Source: Rhodobacterales bacterium UBA7416
GTDB lineage: Bacteria; Pseudomonadota; Alphaproteobacteria; Rhodobacterales; Rhodobacteraceae
Length of the DNA: 18,072 bases
NCBI GenBank assembly: GCA_002469545.1
Contig: DKMK01000081.1
Coordinates: 1 to 18,072, forward strand
Direction of reading: 5' to 3'
The notes below the pieces were generated by a model. That model made no database searches. It was not told the origin of the DNA and saw only the letters and a program-made list of their open reading frames with translations. The translations under genes and the position numbers were made by a program. Shown in pieces: positions 1-8,595 of the stretch (its first letter is position 1; each line of letters starts with the position of its first letter).

Positions 1-869
1 GATACGATCCAGACGCGGGCATCGAATCCTTCGCGCACGACATCGGGGAAATTGGCATGGAGTTCGGCGTAGACTGCTTCGCTGGGTAGGAACATCAAGG
101 CGCCGTCGGCGGTTTCGCCTTCGATGATGTATTTTTCAGAGATGTCTTTGATGTGTTTGCGCACGGAGGTTTTCATGAAACGCCCAGCTGCCGCCGCTTC
201 GGCGTCGGTGGTTGAATTGCGTAGCATTTCGTAGGCTTCGAGTGGAAATTTGCTGTCGATCACGATTGGACCCGGAGGGTTTGGCAGGTGGATGACGCAA
301 TCGGCGCGTTTGCCGTTGGAAAGTGTGTGTTGGAATGCATAGGCATCGGGTGCCAAGGCGCGTGTTACGATTTCGTTGAGCTGGATTTCACCAAATGCAC
401 CGCGCGTTTGCTTGTTCGACAGGATGTCTTGTAATGACAAAACGTCGCCTGACAGTTTTTCGATATTGGTCTGCGCCTTGTCGATTGTTTTGAGGCGCAT
501 TTGTAATTCGCCCAGCGATTCCGCCGTGCGTTTGGCGGAACCGTGCAAACTGTCGCCCATGTTTTTTTGAACGGCTTCAAGACGGCGTTCCAATGTGTCG
601 ACCATTTGCGCCTGCCCTGCGACCTGTGCATCAGATACGGATCGCAATCCACCTGCAAGGCTGTGTTGAGATGCGTTTAGGGTTTTGACGTTTTCGCCCA
701 TGACACCCATTTGCATCGCCAAAGGTTCAATCGCACGTACCGAACGACCCGAAGCACGCAGCGCCATAAAGACCATCAACATTAGCATCATGAACAAGAA
801 TACACCGATGGCCCCTGCGATAACAAAGGGGTTGCCGAAATCCAAAACTGTGTCGCCGATTTGTATCAT
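1..869 (-). CDS. rmuC: DNA recombination protein RmuC (3' end outside window)
   Basis: RmuC-family protein, linked in the family literature to limiting DNA rearrangements at inverted repeats. Its nuclease-like fold is inferred there, not proven. The frame starts at the ATG ending at 869 and runs off the left edge, leaving 289 codons, so the C-terminal part is missing. Visible parts are an N-terminal membrane anchor (about residues 14-36, rich in Phe, Met and Leu), a charged, probably coiled-coil stretch (about 40-130), and the start of the RmuC domain with the characteristic run TRGAFGEIQLNEIV, followed by DCVIHLP and VIDSKFPLEAYEML. The start codon overlaps the mutL stop as ATGA, so translation is probably coupled to mutL. 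Start and family are secure. The exact biochemical role is not visible in the sequence. Confidence 0.93.
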   Translation of the reverse strand, partial: MIQIGDTVLDFGNPFVIAGAIGVFLFMMLMLMVFMALRASGRSVRAIEPLAMQMGVMGENVKTLNASQHSLAGGLRSVSDAQVAGQAQMVDTLERRLEAVQKNMGDSLHGSAKRTAESLGELQMRLKTIDKAQTNIEKLSGDVLSLQDILSNKQTRGAFGEIQLNEIVTRALAPDAYAFQHTLSNGKRADCVIHLPNPPGPIVIDSKFPLEAYEMLRNSTTDAEAAAAGRFMKTSVRKHIKDISEKYIIEGETADGALMFLPSEAVYAELHANFPDVVREGFDARVWIV

Positions 870-2701
870 GTGCGCCCAAATAACCTTTCGATATCCGACA
901 GTTTCAATTCCACGTATGTCGGACGGCCATGGTTACACTGTCCTGAATGTGGTGTCGCCTCCATTTCGCGCAGAAGTGCATTCATTTCTTCGCCGCGCAT
1001 GATGCGCCCTGATCGGATGGAGCCGTGACATGCGACGCGGCTTAGGATTGCTTCGAGCCTGTCTTGGACAGTTTGGGTTTGGGACAGGTCCGCGAGTTCG
1101 TCCAAGATATCGCGGATCATGGCGGTGGCGTTCACCTCGCCCAAGATTGCTGGGGTTTCGCGGATGGCGACTGCGTTGCCGCCGAATTTTTCGATTGTTA
1201 AGCCGAAGCGCGATAGTTCTGTGGCGGCGTCCATTAATGTAGCGCAATCGGCATCGGAAAGTTCGATGATTTCGGGGATTAACAATGCCTGTGCGGCGAC
1301 GCCGTTGTCAGCCATTTGGTTTTTCAGCTTTTCATACACCAGCCGTTCGTGTGCCGCGTGTTGATCGACGATCACGACACCGTCTGTTGTTTGCGCGATG
1401 ATATAGTTTTCATGCACCTGTGCGCGGGCCGCGCCCAAAGGGTGATCGGTTGGGGTGTCTTCGATAACGGGTGTTTCAACGCGGCCAGAATAATCGGCAA
1501 TGGATTCGCCAAACCCAGATTGCGCGTTATATGCAGTGCGGATTGCGCCCTGTGATGGGCGATCCATTTGGTATTGGCGCGGTGGTTGGGATGCATCAGG
1601 TGCGCGAAATGCACCAAGGGTTGCGTTGGCAACCGTGCTGGATGCGCGATGCCCGCCTTCGGCCAAGGCGTGGCGTAGGCCAGAGACCATTAGCCCCCGT
1701 GCAACGCCTGGTTCGCGAAAGCGGACTTCGGCCTTGGCGGGATGGACGTTTACATCGACGCGTTCGGGATCACATTCCACGAACAGGGCCACAACGGGGT
1801 AACGCCCACCGTGTAGGAAATCGGAATATGCGGCGCGCAGGGCGCCAAGTAATGCTTTGTCTTTCACGGGGCGGCCGTTGACGAAGATGTATTGTGCCAC
1901 CGCCGCGCCGCGTGAATATGTGGGCAGGCTGGCATAACCCGTTAATGTCATGCCTTCGCGTTCGGCATCCACACGGATACAGTTTTCGGCGAATTCAGAC
2001 CCGAGGATTTTACGCAAGCGTCCGTGCATGGCCGCGAACAGTTCGCCGTTTTCAGGGTCCGCGCGGAAAACAATGCGGCCTTCGCCGCCACCCGATACAT
2101 CGCGCAGTGTAAAACCGACATGGGGTTCGGCCATGGCCAAGCGTTTCACAACGTCCAAGATTGCGCCTGCTTCTGATCTGTCTGTGCGGAGGAATTTTAG
2201 ACGTGCTGGTGTGGCGTGAAACAGGTCGCGGAGTTCGACCGCCGTGCCGACGGTTGCGGGTGCGGGTTTAAGGAGGCCGATATCGCCGCCGTTGACGGTG
2301 ATTGTGGAGCCGATGTCCGCTTCGGCTACGCGGCTGGTGATGGTCAGGCGTCCGACTGCGCCCATGGAGGGTAATGCTTCGCCGCGAAAGCCGAATGTGT
2401 GGATGTTCAGCAGGTCTGATCCGTCGATTTTGCTGGTCGCATGGCGTGACAGGGCGAGGATCATTTGATCGTGTGGAATGCCGTGGCCATCATCGGTAAC
2501 GCGGATCAGTGTTTTGCCGCCGTCGGCGTAGGAAATATCAATACGCGTCGCGCGGGCGTCGATGGCGTTTTCCACCAGTTCCTTGATTGCAGAACTGGGG
2601 CGTTCCACGACTTCGCCAGCCGCGATGCGGTTTGCAGCGGCGTCATCCAATTGACGAATTACCGGTCGATCAAGGGGTATATTGGGGTTCTCAGCGTTCA
2701 T
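866..2701 (-). CDS. mutL: DNA mismatch repair protein MutL
   Basis: 611 residues, normal length for bacterial MutL. The N-terminal GHKL ATPase shows NRIAAGEVVERP with ELVENAIDA (Glu44, Asn48 region), DDGHGI (70-75) and FGFRGEAL (103-110). A variable linker spans about 345-425. The C-terminal dimerisation domain carries DQHAAHERLVYE (446-457), which fits the endonuclease signature DQHA(X)2E(X)4E. It also has ACHGSIRSG (557-565) and CNHGRP (589-594), matching the other metal-site motifs. This is therefore the nicking type of MutL expected in bacteria without MutH. It couples MutS mismatch recognition to strand incision. The start at 2701 lacks a strong Shine-Dalgarno sequence, but no later Met precedes the conserved domain. 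A 92-base gap separates it from the upstream gene. It overlaps rmuC by 4 bases. Confidence 0.97.
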   Translation of the reverse strand: MNAENPNIPLDRPVIRQLDDAAANRIAAGEVVERPSSAIKELVENAIDARATRIDISYADGGKTLIRVTDDGHGIPHDQMILALSRHATSKIDGSDLLNIHTFGFRGEALPSMGAVGRLTITSRVAEADIGSTITVNGGDIGLLKPAPATVGTAVELRDLFHATPARLKFLRTDRSEAGAILDVVKRLAMAEPHVGFTLRDVSGGGEGRIVFRADPENGELFAAMHGRLRKILGSEFAENCIRVDAEREGMTLTGYASLPTYSRGAAVAQYIFVNGRPVKDKALLGALRAAYSDFLHGGRYPVVALFVECDPERVDVNVHPAKAEVRFREPGVARGLMVSGLRHALAEGGHRASSTVANATLGAFRAPDASQPPRQYQMDRPSQGAIRTAYNAQSGFGESIADYSGRVETPVIEDTPTDHPLGAARAQVHENYIIAQTTDGVVIVDQHAAHERLVYEKLKNQMADNGVAAQALLIPEIIELSDADCATLMDAATELSRFGLTIEKFGGNAVAIRETPAILGEVNATAMIRDILDELADLSQTQTVQDRLEAILSRVACHGSIRSGRIMRGEEMNALLREMEATPHSGQCNHGRPTYVELKLSDIERLFGRT

Positions 2702-2793
2702 GCCACAAGGGATAGCATGGGACGGTGCGATTCTGCTATGAGGAAGATGGGTAGAATAGTGAATTGGTTATCGCTTTGGTCTGTCTGCAAAAA

Positions 2794-3195
2794 TTATGAA
2801 TTGCCAACACATTGTACGACATCAGGCGTACAGGCATCCGCGGGCCAATCAGTGCGACGCCAGCAATATGTTGATGTGTTTCGCATCTTTAACTGCCAAA
2901 TCACCAAGTCGCCTAGTTTAGTTTTTCGTTTCTCGCCCTGTATGATCGATGTGAACGAATTTGTGTCAGCGTAAAGGATGCTATAGCTGGCAGGATCATG
3001 GATTTTATCCCAAGAAATTATCATTTCGCTCAAATCTTGTGTGAAACGAATTTCATGCGGATTTTTGCTACATGTATTCCTGCCTTCTACCCACCCCCAC
3101 TGACCAGTGTGTAATACATTGGCCATTTCTGCGAGGTCTTTGGCTGTTGAAGGCGCCGCCAGATTACACACCAACAATATAAGAAATATACGCAT
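2794..3195 (-). CDS. Small secreted protein of unknown function
   Basis: 133 residues that I do not recognise. I chose the Met at 3195 because it begins a standard signal peptide, MRIFLILLVCNLAAPSTA, with likely cleavage after Ala18. A longer reading back to 3267 would run into the M16 gene and hide the signal. No lipobox is present, because Val rather than Gly/Ala/Ser precedes the signal Cys. The mature part is about 115 residues, polar, and rich in Trp and Cys, with the sections GQWGWVEGRNTCSKNP, ISWDKIHD and a C-terminal YCWRRTDWPADACTPDVVQC. The four mature Cys could form periplasmic disulfides. It begins 16 bases after the M16 gene stop, so it is likely co-transcribed with it. Shine-Dalgarno is poor. 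Periplasmic location is inferred; function is unknown. Confidence 0.75.
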   Translation of the reverse strand: MRIFLILLVCNLAAPSTAKDLAEMANVLHTGQWGWVEGRNTCSKNPHEIRFTQDLSEMIISWDKIHDPASYSILYADTNSFTSIIQGEKRKTKLGDLVIWQLKMRNTSTYCWRRTDWPADACTPDVVQCVGNS

Positions 3196-3211
3196 AAAAA
3201 TCCATTTACAG

Positions 3212-4525
3212 TTAATCAGTTGTCTGCACACCCACAGGTCGTCCAACCACCACGAAGCGCATATCATCGGGGCGCAAAACGCGTTTTGCTACGCGGGCGA
3301 TATCGTCTTTGGTTACTGCTTCGATATAGCTGTTGCGGTTTTTCGGATAATCGATTGGGAAGTCATTCATTTGACTGTAAGTCAGCAGGTTCGCAATTTG
3401 ACCGTTGCCGTCAAAACGCAATGGATATGAGCCAGTCATGTATTTAATGGCCGCTTCTAGTTCAGCGTCCGTGACGCCGCCGTCTGCCATGCGTTTCCAT
3501 TCTTGCTTGATTATCTCGATGGCTTCGCCGATGCGTTCATTTGCTGAGGACACAGAACCGCCGTAGTAATCAGCCTGATCATAGCCCGCCATATACGAAT
3601 ACACGCCATAGGTAAGACCGCGTTTTTCACGAACTTCTTGGGTTAGGCGCGATGTGAAACCACCGCCCCCCAAGACGCGGTTCATAACGTACGCGGCAAA
3701 GAAATCTGGGTCTTTTTGATGGATGCCTTGATGTCCCCAAATGGCTGTTGATTGTGGAATGTCAAAATCCACCACGGTCGTGCCACCTGATGCTTGGAAC
3801 GTGATCGGTGTTGGAAGATCTGCGCCATTTTCAGGTAAATCGCCGAATAGTTCATCAAGCATTATCGCGAGTTCATCGGCCGTAATGTCGCCAACCACAC
3901 CGACGAATAATCGATCTTTCGTCATTGTACGTGCGTGCGCTGCGCGCATGTCGTCTTGGGTGAGTGCCGACATTGTTTCGGCGGTACCACGGTATGGTCG
4001 CGCATATGCGTGGCCTTTGAATGCCAATTCGTTAAACGCGCCAGAAGCCAATTCATCTGGATCGGATTTGTTGCGGGCGATGATCGACATGACCTGTGCT
4101 TTGGTACGCGTAAATGCCACGTCGTTGAATGCCGGTGTCGTAATCGCGGCCTTAAGTAAGGCCACGCTGGCGTCGCGATTTTCCGACAGGAATTCCGCAG
4201 AAATGCTGATCCGTTCGCGTGAACTGTCGAAGCCAAAGCTGGTTGCTAACTCTTCGGCGGCGCGTTTGAAGGCGATTGCATCCATGTCGCCTGCGCCCTC
4301 TTCTAATAGTCCTGCCATGAGATAGGTTGCGCCCAATTTATCGGCTGGGTCCGTCGTTGATGCCCCTTGGAAGCCAATATTTAATGCGATCATTGGGATT
4401 GATGGCTCGTGTACGAGCCATGCTTTTATGCCACTTTTTGATGTAACTTCTTGGATGTTTATTTCCGCGCGAACAGGCAATGCTGCCAATAAAATAGCAG
4501 TACAGAGTGTTAATAATTTAATCAT
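3212..4525 (-). CDS. M16 family peptidase-like protein, non-catalytic partner
   Basis: 437 residues with a signal peptide (MIKLLTLCTAILLAALPVRA, cleavage near residue 20), so probably periplasmic. Two M16 half-domains are visible. At the place where active members have HxxEH, it reads ATYLMAGLLEEGAGD (about 66-80), so the zinc-binding residues are absent. The second half holds the conserved GGGGFTSRLTQEVREKRGLTYGVYS stretch in two parts: GGGG (287-290) with SRLTQEVREKRG (293-304), and LTYGVYS (305-311). It supplies the Arg/Tyr pair known to act in trans on the partner's substrate. This matches the inactive subunit of paired bacterial M16B proteins, analogous to the two subunits of mitochondrial processing peptidase. 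Its ATG overlaps the stop of the active M16 gene by 4 bases. The complex with that neighbour is inferred from family knowledge. Confidence 0.93.
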   Translation of the reverse strand: MIKLLTLCTAILLAALPVRAEINIQEVTSKSGIKAWLVHEPSIPMIALNIGFQGASTTDPADKLGATYLMAGLLEEGAGDMDAIAFKRAAEELATSFGFDSSRERISISAEFLSENRDASVALLKAAITTPAFNDVAFTRTKAQVMSIIARNKSDPDELASGAFNELAFKGHAYARPYRGTAETMSALTQDDMRAAHARTMTKDRLFVGVVGDITADELAIMLDELFGDLPENGADLPTPITFQASGGTTVVDFDIPQSTAIWGHQGIHQKDPDFFAAYVMNRVLGGGGFTSRLTQEVREKRGLTYGVYSYMAGYDQADYYGGSVSSANERIGEAIEIIKQEWKRMADGGVTDAELEAAIKYMTGSYPLRFDGNGQIANLLTYSQMNDFPIDYPKNRNSYIEAVTKDDIARVAKRVLRPDDMRFVVVGRPVGVQTTD

Positions 4526-5859
4526 TTCGCCGCCTCCTTGGGTGCGCGTATCCAGCCGGTAACGGATGCTTTTGGATCAAGTACGTTGCGGGCGGCATTC
4601 ATGACGTCTTTGGCTGTTACGGCGGCCAAAACCTTTGGCCAATCTTGGACGTCTTGCACCGTTAGCCCTGTAGTCAAACCTTCGCCATAACTGCGTGCGA
4701 CGCTTTCTTGGTCATCCAATTCGAAAATTGTTGATGCTTGGATTTGTGTTTTAATGCGATCCAAATGGGCCTGATCGACGCCTTGGTCGAGGAACGAAAG
4801 TAACGCGGCATCAAGTGCATCTTCGGCTTGTTGCAGGGTCACATCTGGTGCTGGCACAATGTACAAGCCAAATGTGTCAGCGTCATATGATGTTGCCGAA
4901 TGCCAAGACGCTACATTGAGCGCGACCTTTTCTTGGAGTTGTAAGCGTTGCCCCAAAAACGATGTCACGCCTGAACCACCTAAAAGTTCGGCAAAAATTG
5001 TCAAAGCCGCTGCTTCGGTTTGGTCGCCAGTTTTTCGGTTGGCCGCCAAATATTCACGAATGACATAGGGTTGGCGCACGCGTGGGTCTTCGAAAATTGT
5101 ATGCACTGGTGCGCGTTTTGGCGGCTCTTGGGCGCGAACGCGTGTTTTGATCGCATCAGATGGAATACGTGGCCCGTAATGTTCATTCGCCAATTCCAGA
5201 ACCTGTTCGGGATTAACATCACCCGCGACAATCAGAATTGCATTGTTTGGAGCATAGTATTTTTTATAAAAATCGATTGCATCATCGCGGGTTAGTTGAC
5301 CGATTTCATGTCGCCAGCCGATCACGGGAATACCGTAGCCGTGATTTTGATACATCAATGCGTTGCGGTGTTCGCCAAACAATGCGTTTGGATTTGTGTC
5401 AGTGCGAGAATTGCGTTCCTCGATGATGACATCGCGTTCGGGCAACACCTCTTCGGCGGTTAGTTTTAGGTTTTGCATGCGATCGGATTCGATTTTCATC
5501 ATTAAACCCAAACGATCGGCAGATACGCGTTGGTAATAAGCCGTATAGTCATAAGAGGTAAACGCATTGCCTGTACCGCCATTCGCGGCAACGATTTCGG
5601 AAAATTCGCCAGATTTTAGGTTATCCGTGCCCTTAAACAAAAGATGTTCCAAGTAATGTGCGATGCCAGATTTTCCAGGCATTTCGTCCGCTGATCCCAC
5701 GCGATACCAAACCATATGCGTTACGATTGGGGCGCGGTGATCTTCTAGGACGACGACCTGCATGCCATTATCAAGTGTATATGTTGTGACTTCGCCAACT
5801 GCGAATGCAGGGGATATTGTGAATAGTAGAAAGGCAATTGCTTGGGAAACTAATTTCAT
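4522..5859 (-). CDS. M16 family zinc metallopeptidase, catalytic partner
   Basis: 445 residues from the Met at 5859. I prefer this start to the one at 5883 because an AAGAGAG Shine-Dalgarno lies about 9 bases upstream and the protein then opens with a clean signal peptide, MKLVSQAIAFLLFTISPAFA. The zinc site HYLEH is at residues 68-72. The third metal ligand is expected in DVIIEERNSR (Glu147/148), about 76 residues later. The domain order is the usual two M16 halves. It is expected to cut peptides in the periplasm together with the overlapping downstream inactive M16 protein. The gene lies downstream of lspA and the DUF3035 lipoprotein gene in an envelope-themed stretch. The substrate is unknown. 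Family is secure and the pairing is very likely. Confidence 0.95.
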   Translation of the reverse strand: MKLVSQAIAFLLFTISPAFAVGEVTTYTLDNGMQVVVLEDHRAPIVTHMVWYRVGSADEMPGKSGIAHYLEHLLFKGTDNLKSGEFSEIVAANGGTGNAFTSYDYTAYYQRVSADRLGLMMKIESDRMQNLKLTAEEVLPERDVIIEERNSRTDTNPNALFGEHRNALMYQNHGYGIPVIGWRHEIGQLTRDDAIDFYKKYYAPNNAILIVAGDVNPEQVLELANEHYGPRIPSDAIKTRVRAQEPPKRAPVHTIFEDPRVRQPYVIREYLAANRKTGDQTEAAALTIFAELLGGSGVTSFLGQRLQLQEKVALNVASWHSATSYDADTFGLYIVPAPDVTLQQAEDALDAALLSFLDQGVDQAHLDRIKTQIQASTIFELDDQESVARSYGEGLTTGLTVQDVQDWPKVLAAVTAKDVMNAARNVLDPKASVTGWIRAPKEAAK

Positions 5860-5946
5860 TTGAAAACTCTCTTTGATCGACATGAACCTAGCCTGACTTG
5901 CACGGGATGCAAGCCTACAAACATAAATGTGAGCTTTCGCGAGGTG

Positions 5947-6444
5947 TTATTCGCCCTGTGGTGGGGCAGTTGGTGTGCGCACACCTAATTTACGCAAACG
6001 CAACAGTTCTGCGTATTCATCCAAACGCTGATCTGTGTAGCGGCGTTCGTAGGTCGCGGCGCCAACCCAGCGTTCCAAAACCTTGCCTTTGTTACGTTTT
6101 CTGAATTCTGCGTCTTCTTCGACAAGGACAGTGCGAATATTTGCGGCGACACCAAAACGCCCTGCGGCGGCAATCAAGGCGGATTCACCAGAGTTGATGG
6201 TTTTCGCTGTTAGACGATCAGCCTTGCCACCCAATGCAACAACGCCATCTTCTAGTGGGCGTTTGTCGGCCAAATTAATGCCCTGCGGGTTTGGTTCAGG
6301 CAATTTTGAAAGGTCTTCTGGATAGACTAATGGTTTCGTTGGTAAAACGCCAAACTCGTCGGGGCCTTTTTTGGGGCCCTTGTCGCATGCTGTTAATCCA
6401 AGCCCTAGGGCCAAAATTAAACCAATTTTTACAGCTATTGTCAT
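5947..6444 (-). CDS. DUF3035 lipoprotein, BamF-like
   Basis: 165 residues. The signal sequence ends in the lipobox Leu-Thr-Ala-Cys (17-20), so Cys20 should be lipidated. The mature part includes PDEFGVLPTKPLVYPEDLSKLP, typical of DUF3035 and here spanning about 29-50, and a charged tail (AEFRKRNKGKVLERW, then YERRYTDQRLD). In alphaproteobacteria this family has been linked to the outer-membrane beta-barrel assembly complex as BamF; I rely on memory for that link. Asp follows the lipidated Cys, a residue that retains lipoproteins in the inner membrane in E. coli, though the rule may not hold here. A GTG at 6450 is an alternative start, with AAGG 7 bases upstream of it. I chose the ATG, which has GAG 5 bases upstream. 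The gene lies 52 bases downstream of lspA, whose product would process it. Confidence 0.85.
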   Translation of the reverse strand: MTIAVKIGLILALGLGLTACDKGPKKGPDEFGVLPTKPLVYPEDLSKLPEPNPQGINLADKRPLEDGVVALGGKADRLTAKTINSGESALIAAAGRFGVAANIRTVLVEEDAEFRKRNKGKVLERWVGAATYERRYTDQRLDEYAELLRLRKLGVRTPTAPPQGE

Positions 6445-6496
6445 GTCCACTCACTCGCCTTGCTTGGACTATGTTTAGCCCAATAATTCATGGACG

Positions 6497-6967
6497 TCAC
6501 GCCCGTTTCGTCAAGCGTTCTGAAAACAGCGCCAATCCGATTAATCCAACAAACACAAAAATATCAGCGATGTTGAAAACATAGGGATTTCGAACGCCGC
6601 AACATGACATATTCAAGAAATCCACGACCGCGCCAAAACGTACGCGATCCACTGCGTTACCCAACGCGCCACCGATAACCATACCGATCAAAATCGCCGC
6701 CCAGCGCCCGCCAAATTGGCGTGACCAATTCAACAATGCCAAACTTACGATCACCGGCAAAGCAATCAAAACCCAACGCATAATATCTGGGCTGTCGGAA
6801 AATAGGCCGAAATTAATGCCTTTGTTCCACCCCATGGAAAAAACCAAATAGGGATGGAAAACTTCGTATATGCCCAGCTCGTCTAAATTTAAGCGCTCAA
6901 GAATCGCCCATTTGCTGATCTGATCGATCGCAAAGAAGATAGCCGAGAAGAGCAGAGCGCGGATCAT
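6497..6967 (-). CDS. lspA: Lipoprotein signal peptidase (signal peptidase II)
   Basis: 156 residues, a normal length. It is an inner-membrane aspartyl protease that removes the signal peptide of diacylglyceryl-prolipoproteins. Four hydrophobic segments are visible (about 2-20, 63-80, 88-105 and 131-148). The catalytic Asp pair is at 107 in GNAVDR and at 135 in FNIADIF. Asp15 in the first helix and NKGINFG (48-54) are also family features. The frame is open further upstream, but that part lies inside purH and has no lspA likeness, so I start at the ATG at 6967, one base after the purH stop. No Shine-Dalgarno is obvious, so translation is probably coupled to purH. Confidence 0.96.
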   Translation of the reverse strand: MIRALLFSAIFFAIDQISKWAILERLNLDELGIYEVFHPYLVFSMGWNKGINFGLFSDSPDIMRWVLIALPVIVSLALLNWSRQFGGRWAAILIGMVIGGALGNAVDRVRFGAVVDFLNMSCCGVRNPYVFNIADIFVFVGLIGLALFSERLTKRA

Positions 6968-6968
6968 A

Positions 6969-8561
6969 TTAGTGTTTAAAGTGGCGCATGCTGGTGTAAA
7001 CCATCGCCAATCCTGCTTTGTTCGCCGCTTCGATGACTTCTGCGTCGCGCATGGAACCACCTGGTTGGATCACAGCCGTTGCGCCTGCTTCGGCGGCGGT
7101 TAGCAAGCCATCAGAGAATGGGAAGAATGCATCTGATGCCACGACTGAACCAATGGTCAGTGGTTGAGCCAAGCCCATTGCCTCGGCCATATCTTGGGCT
7201 TTGCGGGCGGCGATGCGTGTGCTGTCTACGCGGCTCATTTGACCTGCGCCAACGCCGACTGTTGCGCCGTCTTTGACATAGACAATCGCGTTTGATTTGA
7301 CGTGTTTGGCAACTTTCCATGCGAACAGCATGTCATTCATTTCTGCGTCTGTTGGTTTGCGTTCGGTGACAACCTGTAGATCATCAAGGCCGATAAACCC
7401 GTTATCGCGGTCTTGGATCAAATAGCCGCCTGCAACTTGGCGCCATGTTTGGCCGGCTGCGTGAATATCAGGCAGGCCGCCTGTTGTCAGCAAGCGTAGG
7501 TTCTTTTTGGCGGCAAAGATTTCTTTTGCTTCGTCGGTCGCATTTGGGGCGATTACGACTTCGGTGAAAATCTGACAGATTTGTTCGGCTGTTGCGCCGT
7601 CCAATGTACCGTTCAGGGCAATTATGCCACCGAATGCGGATGTTTGATCGCATTGGAATGCACGTTCGTATGCAGCGCTGAATGTTTCGCCTGTTGCCAC
7701 GCCGCAGGGATTGGCGTGTTTGATAATCGCAACGGCAGGGCCATTTGAAGGATCGAATTCTGAAACCAATTCAAATGCAGCGTCGGTGTCATTGATGTTG
7801 TTGTATGACAGTGCTTTGCCTTGGTGTTGGGTGGCTGTTGAGACGCCCGGGCGATTGTCGCCGTTAGAATAGAAGCTGGCGGATTGGTGTGGGTTTTCGC
7901 CGTAACGCATTTCTTGTACAAATGTGCCTGCAATTGCTTTGCGACGTGGTGTTGTATCGCCAATTGCGCCAGCCATCCATGTGGATACCGCCGCATCATA
8001 TGCACCAGTGCGTGCATAGGCAGTTTGGGCCAATTTTTGACGGAACGCCAAATCAGTTGCCCCATCATTTTGATCCAAGCTTTGCAATAATGTGTGATAG
8101 TCATCGACATCAACGACAACAGAAACAAACCCATGGTTTTTCGCTGCTGCGCGGATCATTGCAGGGCCGCCGATATCGATGTTTTCAATGCAATCGTCGT
8201 AATCGCCACCCTTGGCGACTGTTTCTTCGAATGGATACAGGTTCACAACCAACAGATCGATTTCACTGATGCCATGTTCGCGCATTGCAGCCACGTGATC
8301 GTCATTATCACGCAAGGCCAACAGGCCGCCATGCACCATTGGGTGTAGCGTTTTGACGCGACCATCCATCATTTCAGGAAAGTTCGTAATCTCAGACACG
8401 TCACGTACCGGAAGGCCCGCATCGCGAATTGCTTTGGCAGTGCCACCAGTGGACAATAACTCGACACCTTTGGAATCAAGCGCGGTCGCCAATTCGATCA
8501 GCCCTGACTTGTCGGATACGGATAACAGTGCGCGGCGAATTTTAACAAGATCTAGGGACAT
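6969..8561 (-). CDS. purH: Bifunctional AICAR formyltransferase / IMP cyclohydrolase
   Basis: 530 residues, full length. It carries out the last two steps of de novo IMP synthesis in the cytoplasm: formylation of AICAR with 10-formyl-THF, then ring closure of FAICAR. The N-terminal cyclohydrolase domain has SVSDKSG (14-20), LLSTGGTAK, and GRVKTLHPMVHGG (67-79). The C-terminal transformylase domain has MRYGENPHQ (218-226), the catalytic Lys-His in KHANPCG (281-287), GAGQMSRVDS and FFPFSDG. The start at 8561 has a strong AAGGA 6 bases upstream. It lies 34 bases downstream of the heparinase-like gene and one base before lspA. I saw no riboswitch or attenuator-like element in the 34-base leader. 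Confidence 0.98.
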   Translation of the reverse strand: MSLDLVKIRRALLSVSDKSGLIELATALDSKGVELLSTGGTAKAIRDAGLPVRDVSEITNFPEMMDGRVKTLHPMVHGGLLALRDNDDHVAAMREHGISEIDLLVVNLYPFEETVAKGGDYDDCIENIDIGGPAMIRAAAKNHGFVSVVVDVDDYHTLLQSLDQNDGATDLAFRQKLAQTAYARTGAYDAAVSTWMAGAIGDTTPRRKAIAGTFVQEMRYGENPHQSASFYSNGDNRPGVSTATQHQGKALSYNNINDTDAAFELVSEFDPSNGPAVAIIKHANPCGVATGETFSAAYERAFQCDQTSAFGGIIALNGTLDGATAEQICQIFTEVVIAPNATDEAKEIFAAKKNLRLLTTGGLPDIHAAGQTWRQVAGGYLIQDRDNGFIGLDDLQVVTERKPTDAEMNDMLFAWKVAKHVKSNAIVYVKDGATVGVGAGQMSRVDSTRIAARKAQDMAEAMGLAQPLTIGSVVASDAFFPFSDGLLTAAEAGATAVIQPGGSMRDAEVIEAANKAGLAMVYTSMRHFKH

Positions 8562-8595
8562 TTGGTTTCCTTTTGGCGTCAGTTGGCAGCGGTCG

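Noticed and set aside
2465..2974. Plus-strand open frame of 169 codons crossing the mutL start
   Set aside because: It is antisense to mutL and to the small secreted protein gene, with no domain likeness, signal or ribosome binding site.
3741..4325. Plus-strand open frame of 194 codons
   Set aside because: Antisense to the inactive M16 gene, low-complexity Ser/Ala-rich translation, no family likeness.
6497..7060. Longer 187-codon version of lspA
   Set aside because: The extra 31 residues lie inside purH and lack any lspA likeness; the ATG at 6967 fits the family's N-terminal helix.
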